DNA from: Arthrobacter sp. APC 3897
GTDB lineage: Bacteria; Actinomycetota; Actinomycetes; Actinomycetales; Micrococcaceae
NCBI RefSeq assembly: GCF_030407495.1
Contig: NZ_JASDDG010000033.1
Location: forward strand, 14,084-54,064
Length of the DNA stretch: 39,981 bases
Direction: 5' to 3'
Under the pieces are notes generated by a model. It was not told the DNA's origin, made no database searches, and saw only the letters and a program-made list of their open reading frames with translations. A program made the position numbers and the translations under genes. Shown piece by piece: positions 1 through 9,300 of the stretch (its first letter is position 1; every line of letters begins with the position of its first letter).

Positions 1-2
1 CC

Positions 3-494
3 GTGGAAAAGGCCGAGCAGGATGACGCCGCTGCCCTGGCCGCCGAACGGGCCGCAGCCTACGCGGCCGCTTACGCGGAAAAGGCCGCGGCAGCCGATGC
101 CGCTGCGGCGGCGGGCCGGGCCGCCGCACCTTCAGTTGCACTTCCCGTTTCTCATCCGGCTCCGGCCAAGAGTCCGAAAGTCGGCGCTACGGTGACTGCC
201 GGCTCTTCACGCGTTACGGTCATGCCCATCGAGGCTGCGCCTGTCGGATCCGAGACCGACAGCACCCTGAAGACCGGCAGCGCAACGGGTCAGGGCACCC
301 CTCCGGCTGAGCGCACTGTCGTCGACGCCGGCAGCGGGCCTGAAGCTGAGTCCGGAAAAGCGCAGAACGGGAATCCATCCTCCGCCGCACGTTCCGACGA
401 GGCGGTCAAGCAGCAGGCTGGTTCTGGTTCACACGGGAAGCAGCAGAATCAGGCCCCCGCGAAAAAGAAGTTCGGCCCAATCAAGAAGAAGTAG
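3..494 (+). CDS. C-terminal part of an unidentified alanine-rich protein (5' end outside window)
   Basis: The frame is open at the left edge of the window and ends with TAG at 492-494. A GTG at base 3 is in frame but is probably an internal valine. The visible 163 residues are low complexity: an Ala/Glu-rich charged stretch (about residues 1-45) that could be helical or coiled, then a Pro/Ser/Thr/Gly-rich linker, then a lysine-rich end (KKKFGPIKKK). No catalytic motif, membrane segment or signal peptide is visible. It looks like the disordered tail of a larger protein, and the basic end could bind nucleic acid or membrane, but that is a guess. The family is not recognisable from this part. 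It is followed by an intrinsic terminator at 601-632. Confidence 0.55.
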   Translation: MEKAEQDDAAALAAERAAAYAAAYAEKAAAADAAAAAGRAAAPSVALPVSHPAPAKSPKVGATVTAGSSRVTVMPIEAAPVGSETDSTLKTGSATGQGTPPAERTVVDAGSGPEAESGKAQNGNPSSAARSDEAVKQQAGSGSHGKQQNQAPAKKKFGPIKKK

Positions 495-600
495 GCCGGT
501 CAACCAGGATTAAACTGGGCGGGCCGGCACTGCCCTGCCGCCCCGGTGCACGGCAAACCCTGTCCGGCACCCCTCTCCTCCGCAGTCCTTAACCCCACCT

Positions 601-632
601 CGGGAGGGAACCTTGCTGCCCTCCCGTTTTTT
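601..632 (+). terminator. Intrinsic terminator after the alanine-rich gene
   Basis: CGGGAGGG (601-608) pairs with CCCTCCCG (619-626) around a 10-base loop and is followed by six T residues (627-632). This is a textbook rho-independent terminator. It separates the first gene from the GntR/ABC operon, and it rules out the in-frame TTG at 613, which lies inside the hairpin, as the start of the regulator. Confidence 0.85.
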
Positions 633-659
633 GCTGCCCAGATTCCTTCGCTCAGACAA

Positions 660-710
660 TTGCCCTGAGCCGTTCGAGGTTCTATGGTTAGTTACACAAC
701 TAACTAACCA
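660..710 (+). promoter_or_regulatory. Promoter and dyad operator of the GntR/ABC operon
   Basis: TTGCCC (660-665), a 17-base spacer and TATGGT (683-688) form a sigma70-type promoter. TGGTTAGTTA (685-694) and TAACTAACCA (701-710) are perfect 10-base inverted repeats with a 6-base spacer, and a second register, GTTAGTT (687-693)/AACTAAC (698-704), is nested inside. The dyad covers the end of the -10 and the expected transcription start. YtrA-type GntR proteins are known repressors of their own ABC operons, so autorepression from this site is the likely arrangement. That inference rests on position only. Confidence 0.75.
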
Positions 711-783
711 AACAGCTGGATCAGGCACTACCCGATCCGCACTCTGTGAAACCGAGGCAGGTCATGACCCCCAGGCCGCATTC

Positions 784-1170
784 GTGAACGTTTTCGATGA
801 CAGCCGTCCCATCTTTGTGCAGATAGCTGAGCGCATTGAGGCCGACATCCTGGACGGCGTCCTTGCCGAGGAAGCCCAGGTTCCCTCCACCAACGAATTT
901 GCTGCCTTTTACCGCATCAATCCGGCAACCGCGGCCAAAGGCGTCAATGTGCTGGTGGACGAGGGCCTCCTCTACAAACGTCGCGGCATCGGAATGTTTG
1001 TAGCCCCCGGAGCCCGCGCCGCCGTCCTGGCCAAGCGACGTGAACAGTTCTACCGCCAGTACATCCAACCCGTTGCCGATGAAGCACGAAAGCTCGGCAT
1101 CGGCGCCGACGAGTTATCCACTCTCATCCACCGCAGTGCCGCCGATCGCGAAGGGACCCCGGCACCATGA
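784..1170 (+). CDS. GntR-family transcriptional regulator, YtrA-like
   Basis: This 128-residue protein is a DNA-binding repressor candidate. It has an N-terminal winged helix (about residues 5-75: PIFVQIAERIEADILDG, then VPSTNEFAAFYRINPATAAKG as helix-turn-helix, then the wing GLLYKRRGIGMFV) and a short helical C-terminal tail. A short tail without a large ligand domain is the mark of the YtrA subfamily, which usually controls a linked ABC exporter. I start it at GTG 784; upstream in-frame codons run into a terminator hairpin and have no homology-like content. The stop overlaps the ABC ATPase start by four bases (ATGA), so the two are translationally coupled. The dyad at 685-710 is the probable binding site. 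The ligand or inducing stress, often cell-wall antibiotics for this subfamily, cannot be read from sequence. Confidence 0.88.
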   Translation: MNVFDDSRPIFVQIAERIEADILDGVLAEEAQVPSTNEFAAFYRINPATAAKGVNVLVDEGLLYKRRGIGMFVAPGARAAVLAKRREQFYRQYIQPVADEARKLGIGADELSTLIHRSAADREGTPAP

Positions 1171-2096
1171 ACGTCGTAGAAACCCGCAACCTCACCCGCC
1201 GTTACCGAGACCAGACGGCATTGGACAATGTGACCCTTTCCCTGCCGGCCAACCGAATCTACGGTCTGCTGGGCCGCAACGGAGCCGGAAAGACCACGTT
1301 GATGTCCATCCTCACTGCCCAGGCGTTCGCCAGCTCGGGGGATGTCCGGATCTTCGGTGCACACCCGTTCGAAAACGAGTCCGTCCTGTCCCGGATGTGC
1401 TTTGTCCGTGAGTCGCAGAAATACCCTGACGATTTCACGATCCGCAACGCCCTGGACGCGGCGGCACTGTTTTTCCCCCGCTGGGACAAAGGCCTGGCGG
1501 AGGTGTTGCTGGCTGATTTCCAGTTGCCCGCTCCGAAAAAGCACCGGATCAAAAAGCTCTCACGCGGCCAGCTCTCGGCGGTGGGAGTCATCATCGGGCT
1601 GGCCTCACGGGCCGAGCTGACCTTCTTTGACGAGCCCTATCTGGGCCTGGATGCGGTGGCACGCCAGCTCTTCTACGACAGGCTGCTGACCGACTTCGCC
1701 GATCATCCCCGGACCATCATCCTTTCGTCCCACCTGATCGACGAAGTGGCGAATCTGCTGGAACATGTGATCGTCATCGACCACGGGCGGATCATCATGG
1801 ATGACGAAGTGGATGCCGTCACGGGCTCCGCCTTCGCCGTCGCCGGTTCCGCCGCCGCGGTGGAGAAGTTTGTGGGTGACAGGCCGGTTCTGCACCGGGA
1901 CTCGCTCGGAGCACTTTCCTCGGTGACGCTGGACAGCCGGCTGGGCGCGGACGACCGGGAGCTTGCACGGACCCTGGGCCTGGAACTCGCACCGGTCTCG
2001 CTGCAGCAGCTGATTGTCCGCCGAACCCTCAAAGCGAATGAGGGCCCCGGCTCTTCGGACGAAACCAACAACACGAATCTGGAGGTGCTGCGATGA
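1167..2096 (+). CDS. ABC transporter ATP-binding protein, YtrB-like
   Basis: A 309-residue ATPase that should power the membrane protein encoded next. Walker A is GRNGAGKTT (36-44). The signature is LSRGQ (131-135), with Arg in place of the usual second Gly. Walker B and catalytic Glu are TFFDEP (D155, E156), followed by a D-loop-like GLD and an H-loop (LSSHLIDE). About 80 C-terminal residues after the nucleotide-binding fold form a regulatory tail as in other exporter ATPases of this group. It overlaps the regulator before it and the permease after it by ATGA in each case, so the three are one operon. The transported substrate is unknown. Drug or peptide efflux, or cell-envelope stress defence, is typical of regulator-ATPase-permease trios of this type. 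Confidence 0.9.
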   Translation: MNVVETRNLTRRYRDQTALDNVTLSLPANRIYGLLGRNGAGKTTLMSILTAQAFASSGDVRIFGAHPFENESVLSRMCFVRESQKYPDDFTIRNALDAAALFFPRWDKGLAEVLLADFQLPAPKKHRIKKLSRGQLSAVGVIIGLASRAELTFFDEPYLGLDAVARQLFYDRLLTDFADHPRTIILSSHLIDEVANLLEHVIVIDHGRIIMDDEVDAVTGSAFAVAGSAAAVEKFVGDRPVLHRDSLGALSSVTLDSRLGADDRELARTLGLELAPVSLQQLIVRRTLKANEGPGSSDETNNTNLEVLR

Positions 2097-2782
2097 ACCG
2101 GCCGCTGGCAGTAGCTCGCATGCAGCTGCTCAACAAATGGATCTACCTCGGCATCCCGGCGATCATCCTCGTCTCCTCCACGCTGATCGCCGTGGCCATC
2201 CTGGCGGTTATCCCGGACACCGGCGGCACCAGGATGGCCCTCTCCGGGCAGTCAGTCATGTGGTACTTTCTGGGCATCGGCGTGCAGGCCCTCACCCTGA
2301 CCTTTCCGTTCTCACAGGCCATGAGCGTCAGCAGGCGTTCCTTCTACATTGGAACCCTGGGACTGTTCGCCGTCATGGCCCTCGGGCTCGGCGTGCTCTA
2401 CTGGCTCCTCGGCCTCGTCGAGCAAGCCACCAATGGCTGGGGCGTGAACGGCGCCATCTTCGCGATTCCCTGGATCGTGCAGTCTGCCTGGTACACGCAG
2501 ATCCTGCTCTACTTCGCGCTGTCGACGCTGCTGTTCATGTTCGGTTTCTGGTTTGCCACGGTCTACAAGCGGTGGCGTGCCACCGGCCTGCTGGTTGCTC
2601 TTCTGGGGTTTGCCGCAGTTCTTCTGGGCGCCGTGGCTTCGGCCACCTGGACGGAGTCCTGGGCGGCGGTGGGAGCCTGGTTTGTCCAGCTGACTCCTCT
2701 CGCGCTGACGGGCTGGCTCCTGCTGGGCGGCGTTGTGCTGGCCTTAGGTTCCTACGCAACCCTTCGCCGGGCCACGCCCTAG
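2093..2782 (+). CDS. ABC transporter membrane protein (six predicted helices)
   Basis: This 229-residue integral membrane protein shows about six hydrophobic segments: near residues 15-40, 60-80, 87-115, 145-165, 170-190 and 195-220. It has no large extracytoplasmic domain. It overlaps the ATPase gene by ATGA, so the two products very likely assemble as an exporter (homodimeric permease plus two ATPases). No sequence motif identifies the cargo. It is the last gene of the operon and is followed by a strong hairpin at 2827-2863 shared with the oppositely oriented adnA. Confidence 0.82.
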   Translation: MNRPLAVARMQLLNKWIYLGIPAIILVSSTLIAVAILAVIPDTGGTRMALSGQSVMWYFLGIGVQALTLTFPFSQAMSVSRRSFYIGTLGLFAVMALGLGVLYWLLGLVEQATNGWGVNGAIFAIPWIVQSAWYTQILLYFALSTLLFMFGFWFATVYKRWRATGLLVALLGFAAVLLGAVASATWTESWAAVGAWFVQLTPLALTGWLLLGGVVLALGSYATLRRATP

Positions 2783-2826
2783 GCAGGTCTTCGTCGCAAC
2801 CGGCAGGGCAATCCGGTAAATACCGG

Positions 2827-2863
2827 AAAGTGCCGCCGTCCCTTCATCGGGCGGCGGCACTTT
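2827..2863. terminator. Bidirectional terminator between the ABC operon and adnA
   Basis: AAAGTGCCGCCG (2827-2838) pairs with CGGCGGCACTTT (2852-2863) around a 13-base loop. The plus strand continues with T-rich sequence (TTTTGTTG), and A-rich sequence on the other side (GGTAAATACCGGAAA) serves the minus strand. It lies between two convergent genes, so it probably ends both transcripts. Confidence 0.85.
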
Positions 2864-2875
2864 TGTTGTCCGGGA

Positions 2876-5800
2876 TCAGTTCCCGCCCGCTGAATGAGCC
2901 GACCGGATAATGTCCTCGAGTTCCTTCTCCCCCAGCAGGTTATAGGGACGAATCAGCTTGTCCGCTGCCACGTAATAGAAGGCGGCGTTGACCTTCTCCA
3001 GGGGAACCTGTTTCAGCCGGGCCCACGCCAACCGGTACACCGCCAGCTGGACCGAGCGGACTTCTAGCTTGTCCCTGGACGGCGGTGATCCGGTTTTCCA
3101 GTCGATGAGGTCCCAGGTTCCGTCCGCGTCCTGGAAGACGGCGTCGATGCGTCCGCGCACCACCACCGTATCCACCCTGGTTTCCACCGGCACCTCAATG
3201 AAGGCCGGAGTGCGCTGCGCCCAGGGCGAGGCCTCGAACGTGGCAATCATGTCTTCGAGCTGATAGGCCTCGTCCACGTAGGCGTCGGCCGCCCCGGGGT
3301 GCTCATCGATGTCCAGCATGCCGCTGGTCCCGAAGAACTCCTCGACCCAGGCGTGGAACGCCGTTCCCTTGCGGGCCGCCATGCCCGGCTCCCGCGGCAC
3401 GGGACGCCGCAGCTGCCGGGTGACTTCCTCGGGATCGTCTTTCAGATCCACGAGCAGGGAGGCGGAAATGTGGGCGGGCAGTTCCACTTCCACCACCTGG
3501 TCGGCCGGGCGGTGCCGTGCCAGGACCAGCTCCACCTCTTTTGCCCACCGGGTAGGTTCAAACACACTGCCGGATGACTCACGGGGTTCCTCTTCCGGAA
3601 GGGCATCCGCCCCGGTGAGGATGTCGATTTCTGACTGCCCCACACGTCCCGACTGGCGTGCCGCTGCGTCGAGGACTGCCGTGGCGGCAGCCTGCATGTC
3701 TGCCCGCCGCTCCCCCAGCGGATCGATGGGCCAGCTCCGGCGCTGGACGTCCGCATTGGCCGGGTTGGTGGTTCCCTCATTCCCTTCGTCCACCCATGAC
3801 AGGAGATGGAATCCGGGAGCTCCGTCCTTCCCGAGGTCGTACAGGTCCTGGAGGTAACGGGAGACCGCCGTCGGCTTGGACCTCCCGCCTCCCCACGCAC
3901 TGGAGGTGCAGATCAGCACGTATTTGGCCCTGGTAAAGGCGACGTAGGCCAGCCGGCGTTCTTCACGCTCCGCATGTCCGCGCGCGTCTTCACTGAAGGC
4001 CTTCTCGCTGTCCACCCAGCCCTTCTGATCCTCCTGCTCCCAGTCCCACTGCGGAAGGTCGGGGGCGTCACCCCGCAGGGGCCAGGGAATGGCCCCCTCC
4101 CCGCTGCTCCAGCGCGAGTCACGGTCATTGGGGAACTGGCCCTCGTTTAGTCCCGGAACCACCACCACGTCCCATTCCAGTCCCTTGGATGCATGGACGG
4201 TCAGCAGCTGCACGGCGTCGCGGCTGGCTTCGAGCTGCGTGACAGGGAGTCCGTTTTCTTCCTCGTTGGCAGCCTCCAGCCAGGCCAGGAAGGCCATCAG
4301 GTCCACCCTGTCGCTCGACGCACTGAACGTGGCTGCGGCGTCCACGAAAGCATCCAGGTTCCGCCGGGACTCGTGAATGGTGACGCCGGGCTTGGCTGCA
4401 ACTTCGATGTCCAGCAGGATCCGGCGTTCAACCTCACCGATCAAAGTGGTGAGGTCCTCGCCGACATAGCTGCGCAGGTCCCGCAGTTCGTCGCGCAGCA
4501 CGGTCAGCCGGCGCAGCCCTTCCGGGGAAATGGACCGTCCGGCGTTGGAGACCCAATCCGGGCGCGGAAGCGCATCAACGGCTTCCACCAGGGAACCGGC
4601 CTCCGCCATGTCCGCTTCCACCACCGTTTCGCCGTCCGGCGCCTCATCGGGACGGTGGACGTCGGCCGCATCGGCCACGGACATAGCCCGTTCCCGGACC
4701 CGGACGAGGTGCCGTGACCAGTCGGCCAGTGCCATCAGGTCTGCGGGACCTATCCGCCACCGGGCTCCGGCCAGGATCCGCAGCATCGAATCCGAGCGTC
4801 CCGGGTCCCCCAGGACGCGAAGGACGGCCAGGAGGTCCACCACTTCAGGCGTGGACAGCAGACCGCCAAGGCCCACGATCTGCACAGGGATGCCGCGTGC
4901 TTCGAGTGCCTCCCGGATGGGTCCGAACTGTTTGCGCCCGCGGCACAGGACGGCCACGGTGGGCTGGAGGTCCTTGCCTGCATCGTCGGTCTCGAAACGC
5001 CGTCTGCGGTGGCGCAGCACCTGGTCAGCCACGGCGTCGGCTTCCCCCGGGATGTCTTCAGCATCTTCGGTCCCGGGTACTGAAACGTCCGCCAGATAAC
5101 GCCCGAGATAGACCTCGCCCAACGGTGCCTGCGGCTTGGCCTGCAGTTCGGGAACGTGCGGCAGCCTTTGGTGTTTCAGCCACGGTGCGGTGGTGTTCAG
5201 CGGTGCCGAGACGGTGTTGGCGGTGGCGAGGATGGAGGTGGAGTTGCGCCACGCCACCGAAAGATTGGCTACCGGTGCCAGCGCCCGGGAACCGTCGGGC
5301 AGGAACAGCGGGAACTGGTCCCGGAACGTCCCCAGCTGACCGGCCGAGGCGCCGCGGAAACCGTAAATTGACTGATGCGGATCCCCTACAGCCGTGACGG
5401 CACGGCCGTCACCGAACAGCTGCGAAAACAGCACCATTTGGGCATGGGAGGTGTCCTGGAATTCATCCAGCAGGACCACCTTGTACTTTGCCCGCTCCAT
5501 TTCAACGGCCTCGGGAATGGTGGCGGCGATCCTGGCCGCCAGTTCCACCAGATCGCCGAAGTCCAGCTGCCGGCGTTCGGACTTGGCCCTGCGGTAGTTC
5601 TCGACCAGTTCCGTGACGGAGATGCGGGTGCGCAGCCGGTCCATCAGCTTCTGCACCGCTGCGGTTGCAGCCTTGGTCTTACCGGCCTGGTACGGCAGTC
5701 CGGAAATGACGGCGAGATGCTCCGCCAGGTGCTCCCGAACGCGGGCCGGGTCCTGCAAATGTTCCGCGCATTCACCGGCCATCTGCAGGACGCCGTTGAC

Positions 5801-6397
5801 CAGGGTGGATTTTGCGGCCGTGAAGTGTTCAAACTCTCCGGTGTAGGCCTCCACCACTTCGGTGGCCAGCTGCCAGGACTGGGCTCCGCCGAGCATCACG
5901 GAGTCCCGTTCCACGCCCAGGCGCAGACCGTAGTCGTTGACGATGCCGTTGGCGTAGGAATGGTAGGTGGACACGGTGGGATCCAGCCGGGCGTCGGCGC
6001 TTTCATCGGGACCGGTTCCCGGCGGAATCAGGCCCGGATCGGCTGTGCCGGCCGAGCGGACCCGATGGAGCAGGTCCAGCCGCTGCCGGATGCGGGTTTC
6101 CAGCTCGCCTGCGGCCTTGCGCGTAAACGTCACGCCCAGGATCTGTTCCGGGCGGACGAGCTGGTTCGCCACCAGCCACACCACCCGGTCCGCCATGGTT
6201 TTGGTCTTGCCCGATCCGGCACCGGCAATGACCAGCAGCGGTTCCAGGGGCGCTTCAATGATGCCGATCTGGTCATCGGTGGGGTACTGCACCGGGTTCT
6301 TCGGATCGGTGTGCAGCATTTCAGCCAGCTCGCGGGCCGAATACCGGGGTGTGCCGGGAACTTCGGGAGGCAGGGTTTCACTCAGGGAGGCACTCAT
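2876..6397 (-). CDS. adnA: AdnA: UvrD-type helicase and RecB-like nuclease subunit
   Basis: The 1173-residue product is the second subunit of the AdnAB motor-nuclease, which unwinds and resects double-strand breaks in actinobacteria in place of RecBCD. It has a Q-motif (YPTDDQ, near 39-44), Walker A AGAGSGKT (58-65), motif Ia (VTFTRKAAGEL), Walker B LLDEFQD (309-315), motif III (GDPHQSIYGFRGA), motif V (TVHASKGLEWDVVVVPGL) and motif VI (YVAFTRAK). A C-terminal PD-(D/E)XK nuclease follows, with GRIDAVF and LIDWKTG (D1099, K1101). All helicase and nuclease residues I can check are present, so both activities should be intact. The start ATG overlaps the adnB stop by four bases. Gene order adnB then adnA matches mycobacteria (Rv3202c-Rv3201c). 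It is slightly longer than the mycobacterial protein as I remember it. Confidence 0.93.
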   Translation of the reverse strand: MSASLSETLPPEVPGTPRYSARELAEMLHTDPKNPVQYPTDDQIGIIEAPLEPLLVIAGAGSGKTKTMADRVVWLVANQLVRPEQILGVTFTRKAAGELETRIRQRLDLLHRVRSAGTADPGLIPPGTGPDESADARLDPTVSTYHSYANGIVNDYGLRLGVERDSVMLGGAQSWQLATEVVEAYTGEFEHFTAAKSTLVNGVLQMAGECAEHLQDPARVREHLAEHLAVISGLPYQAGKTKAATAAVQKLMDRLRTRISVTELVENYRRAKSERRQLDFGDLVELAARIAATIPEAVEMERAKYKVVLLDEFQDTSHAQMVLFSQLFGDGRAVTAVGDPHQSIYGFRGASAGQLGTFRDQFPLFLPDGSRALAPVANLSVAWRNSTSILATANTVSAPLNTTAPWLKHQRLPHVPELQAKPQAPLGEVYLGRYLADVSVPGTEDAEDIPGEADAVADQVLRHRRRRFETDDAGKDLQPTVAVLCRGRKQFGPIREALEARGIPVQIVGLGGLLSTPEVVDLLAVLRVLGDPGRSDSMLRILAGARWRIGPADLMALADWSRHLVRVRERAMSVADAADVHRPDEAPDGETVVEADMAEAGSLVEAVDALPRPDWVSNAGRSISPEGLRRLTVLRDELRDLRSYVGEDLTTLIGEVERRILLDIEVAAKPGVTIHESRRNLDAFVDAAATFSASSDRVDLMAFLAWLEAANEEENGLPVTQLEASRDAVQLLTVHASKGLEWDVVVVPGLNEGQFPNDRDSRWSSGEGAIPWPLRGDAPDLPQWDWEQEDQKGWVDSEKAFSEDARGHAEREERRLAYVAFTRAKYVLICTSSAWGGGRSKPTAVSRYLQDLYDLGKDGAPGFHLLSWVDEGNEGTTNPANADVQRRSWPIDPLGERRADMQAAATAVLDAAARQSGRVGQSEIDILTGADALPEEEPRESSGSVFEPTRWAKEVELVLARHRPADQVVEVELPAHISASLLVDLKDDPEEVTRQLRRPVPREPGMAARKGTAFHAWVEEFFGTSGMLDIDEHPGAADAYVDEAYQLEDMIATFEASPWAQRTPAFIEVPVETRVDTVVVRGRIDAVFQDADGTWDLIDWKTGSPPSRDKLEVRSVQLAVYRLAWARLKQVPLEKVNAAFYYVAADKLIRPYNLLGEKELEDIIRSAHSAGGN

Positions 6398-9300
6398 TCG
6401 GTGACCTGCTTTCCTTCGGGGCAGAGCGGGCAGATTTCAGGAAGACGGCAGCCGTGGCCGCCGAATCCGCTGCGTGTGGGGTCATGCACGGTGTCAAAGG
6501 CGGAATCGGACATCAGCGCAGCTGCCGTCCGGATCATGTCCTGCGCCCGGGTGTCTTCGGGATCCAGCGGTTCCTGTTCCTGCACGGACACGCCCTTGTT
6601 GGTGGTGCCCAGCTGCACCAGCGCCGCCCCGCCGGGCAGAGACGACGGCGGCTCCGGCGTCGTCGCGGGACCGTCCTTCCCGTCCGGCTTTTCCCGGGTG
6701 ACGGCACCCTCCCGCACGGCTTCCTGATAAGCAGCCAGCTGGGGGTGTTCTTTCAGATCGTCCTTCTTGGGGGCCGACTTTCCCGTCTTCAGGTCAACGA
6801 TGAACAATCTGCCCTCGGCGTCGATCTCCAGGCGGTCGATCTGTCCGCGCAGCAGGGCGGTCCGTTCCTGTCCCCGGATCTCTACGGGGATTTCCGCGGC
6901 GAAGTCGCGTTCCACGTCCACCAGGGAGCGCCCTTCCTGCCTCATCCTGATGACGTACTCGGCGAGTTTGCGCACCATGGTTTCGGCGCGCTTGAAATCG
7001 ATTTTGCCTTCCCAGTTGTCCTTCATGCCCAGGGCCGGCCAGCGGCGCTGGAGTTCAGCGACATACTCACTGCCCGAAGCGTCCGGCAGGTCCTGCGCGA
7101 TTTGATGCACCAGGGTGCCCAGGGAACGGGCGAAGTCGGTTGCCTGCTCCCCGCCCGCAGCCGAGACAAACCAGCTCAGCGGGGATTTCAGCACAGCGTC
7201 AACCTTGGACGGCGATACCGGAATGGGAGTTTCGCCGGGGATCACCGGAGCATCGGTGGACAGGGGCGCCAGTCCCCACCACTCGGACGGCGCGGCGCCG
7301 GGAACGCGCACCGGGTGGTTGAGCATGGTGCCCAGATGATGGACTGCTTCACGGGCGAGTTCCGGCTTTTCCTCCCGCTGCTGCGCATGGGCGCGCAGTT
7401 CCGCCACCATGGAGCGCAGGGTGAGCGGACGCAGGACCTCGGTGCGTTCCCGTTTCACCGCTTCGGGCGGCAGCGGTTCCACCAGGTCCAGGAACGGGGA
7501 GGGCTGTTCATCATCTGAGGACACAGCTGTGCAGATCAGCAGATCGCGGGCGCGCGAGACTGCGGTTGAAAAGCTGCGCAGCTCATCATGCCGGGTGGCG
7601 TGCATCAGGGTTTGGGGGCTGCGGTGTTTGGCGAAACCGTCTCCGTGTTCGATGGCGGCCACCAAGTCTCCGCTGCCCAGCAGTTCGCCGCGGAGCCGGA
7701 GATTGGGCCAGACCCCGTCCTGGACGCCGGCAACAATGACCATGGGCCATTCCCGTCCTGCGGCGCTGGCCGGTGTCAGCAGTTCCACGGCATCCCTGCG
7801 CTGGGCGCGGGCGGCCAGGGTGTCCATCGGCAGTTCGGAGCTGGTCAGGTAGTCAAGGAACTGGGCCGGCGTGGAGCCCGGCAGCTGGTCGACGTAGCGT
7901 TCGGCAGTTTGGAACAGTGCCATGATGGCGTCCAGGTCCCGGTCCGCCCGTGCCCCGGCAGCCCCTCCGGAGAGCGCAGCTTCAGCCCATTTTTTGGACC
8001 AGCCGGATGCGGACCACAGTGCCCACAGCACGGTTTCGGCCGTGGCGCCGGGCTGGTCCGCCGCAGCGCGGCCGGCGCGCAGCATGGCAGCCAGCCGCTG
8101 GGCTGCCCGTGCTTCCCAGGACAATCCGGCGAGCGCCAGCCCGCTGGGTGACAGCGGATCCAGCAGCGCCTCCACCAGCAGTGCGTCACTGGCGCGTCCG
8201 CCTCCGCCGCGCATTTCTTCCCGCCGCAGTGACTGGCGCAGCCGGCGCAGTTCAATTGAGCTGGCGCCGCCAATCCGCGAGGTCAGCAGTGCGACGGCCG
8301 TTTCAGGCGTGAGCAGGTCCGGGTTCAGCACGACGGCGAAAGCGTCCAGCAGGGGCCGCACAGCGGCCTCGTCCCGAACCGCTTTTTCCGCAACCGGTAC
8401 CTTAACCTCGATCCCCTGGCCGCTGAGGTAGCGCTGGATCCGCGCCAGCTGCCCGCCGGTGCGGACAATAACAGCCATGTCTTCCAGGCTCCGGCCGTCC
8501 AGCAGCTGTGCCTGCAGGATACGCTGGGCAATGTAGCGCAGTTCATGCATGGGCGAATCGACGACGTGTGCCTCGGCCCGGCCGGAAACCGGGGCGTCAG
8601 CGGGTACCGCTGCCGAGCCTGCATCCTTGGCGGACCCTGCACCCCCCGGTTTCTCCGGGTCACCGGCGGGAAGAACTGCTGCCCGGTAGCGGGGCAGCTG
8701 CCTGACCACCGATATGCGCGATGCAGTGCGGAGCCAGGCCGTGGCAATGGAACCTGTCAGCCGGTGCGGACCGGACAGGACAAAGGTCTGCAGGTTCTCG
8801 CCAAGGGTCCCGGCCAGGTTGCCCAGCAGGTCCGGCCGGGCACCGCGGAAGCCCTGCACCACGGTGTCGGGGCATGCGGTGACCACGGCGTCCCCGCCTC
8901 CTGTGAGGAGTCCCAGCAGGGCGTGGATAGCCGGGTTGGCCTCCTGCAGATCGTCAACGAGGATGAGCTGCTGGCGGGCGCGTTCCGCGGCGAGGAATTC
9001 AGGATCCGATGTCAAAATTTCCAGTGCGGTGGTGATGATGCCGGCCGGGTCAAACGCCTCGGGCATCCTGATATCCAGGACGTCACGGTATTCCTCGTAC
9101 AGGGCAGCCGCGGCCACCCAGTCCGGCCGGTTGTGCCGGCGGCCCAGATCCGCCACCCGGTCCGAGGAGATGCCGTACTCGATGATGCGGTCAAACAGCT
9201 GCCGGATTTCCTGCCGGAAGCCCCGCGTCGGCAGGGCCAGGTCCAGCGATTCCGGCCAGGGCAGGGCGGGGATCCCCTGCTGCCCGTGCCCCTCCAGCAG

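Noticed and set aside
613-783. N-terminal extension of the GntR regulator from TTG 613
   Set aside because: The TTG lies inside a terminator hairpin and before the promoter at 660-688, so it would not be transcribed with the gene. The family N-terminus begins at GTG 784.
5375-6727. Long open frame on the plus strand opposite adnA and adnB (about 450 codons)
   Set aside because: GC-rich codon bias on the real strand keeps the opposite frame open. The translation has no family features, and the opposite strand has intact helicase motifs.
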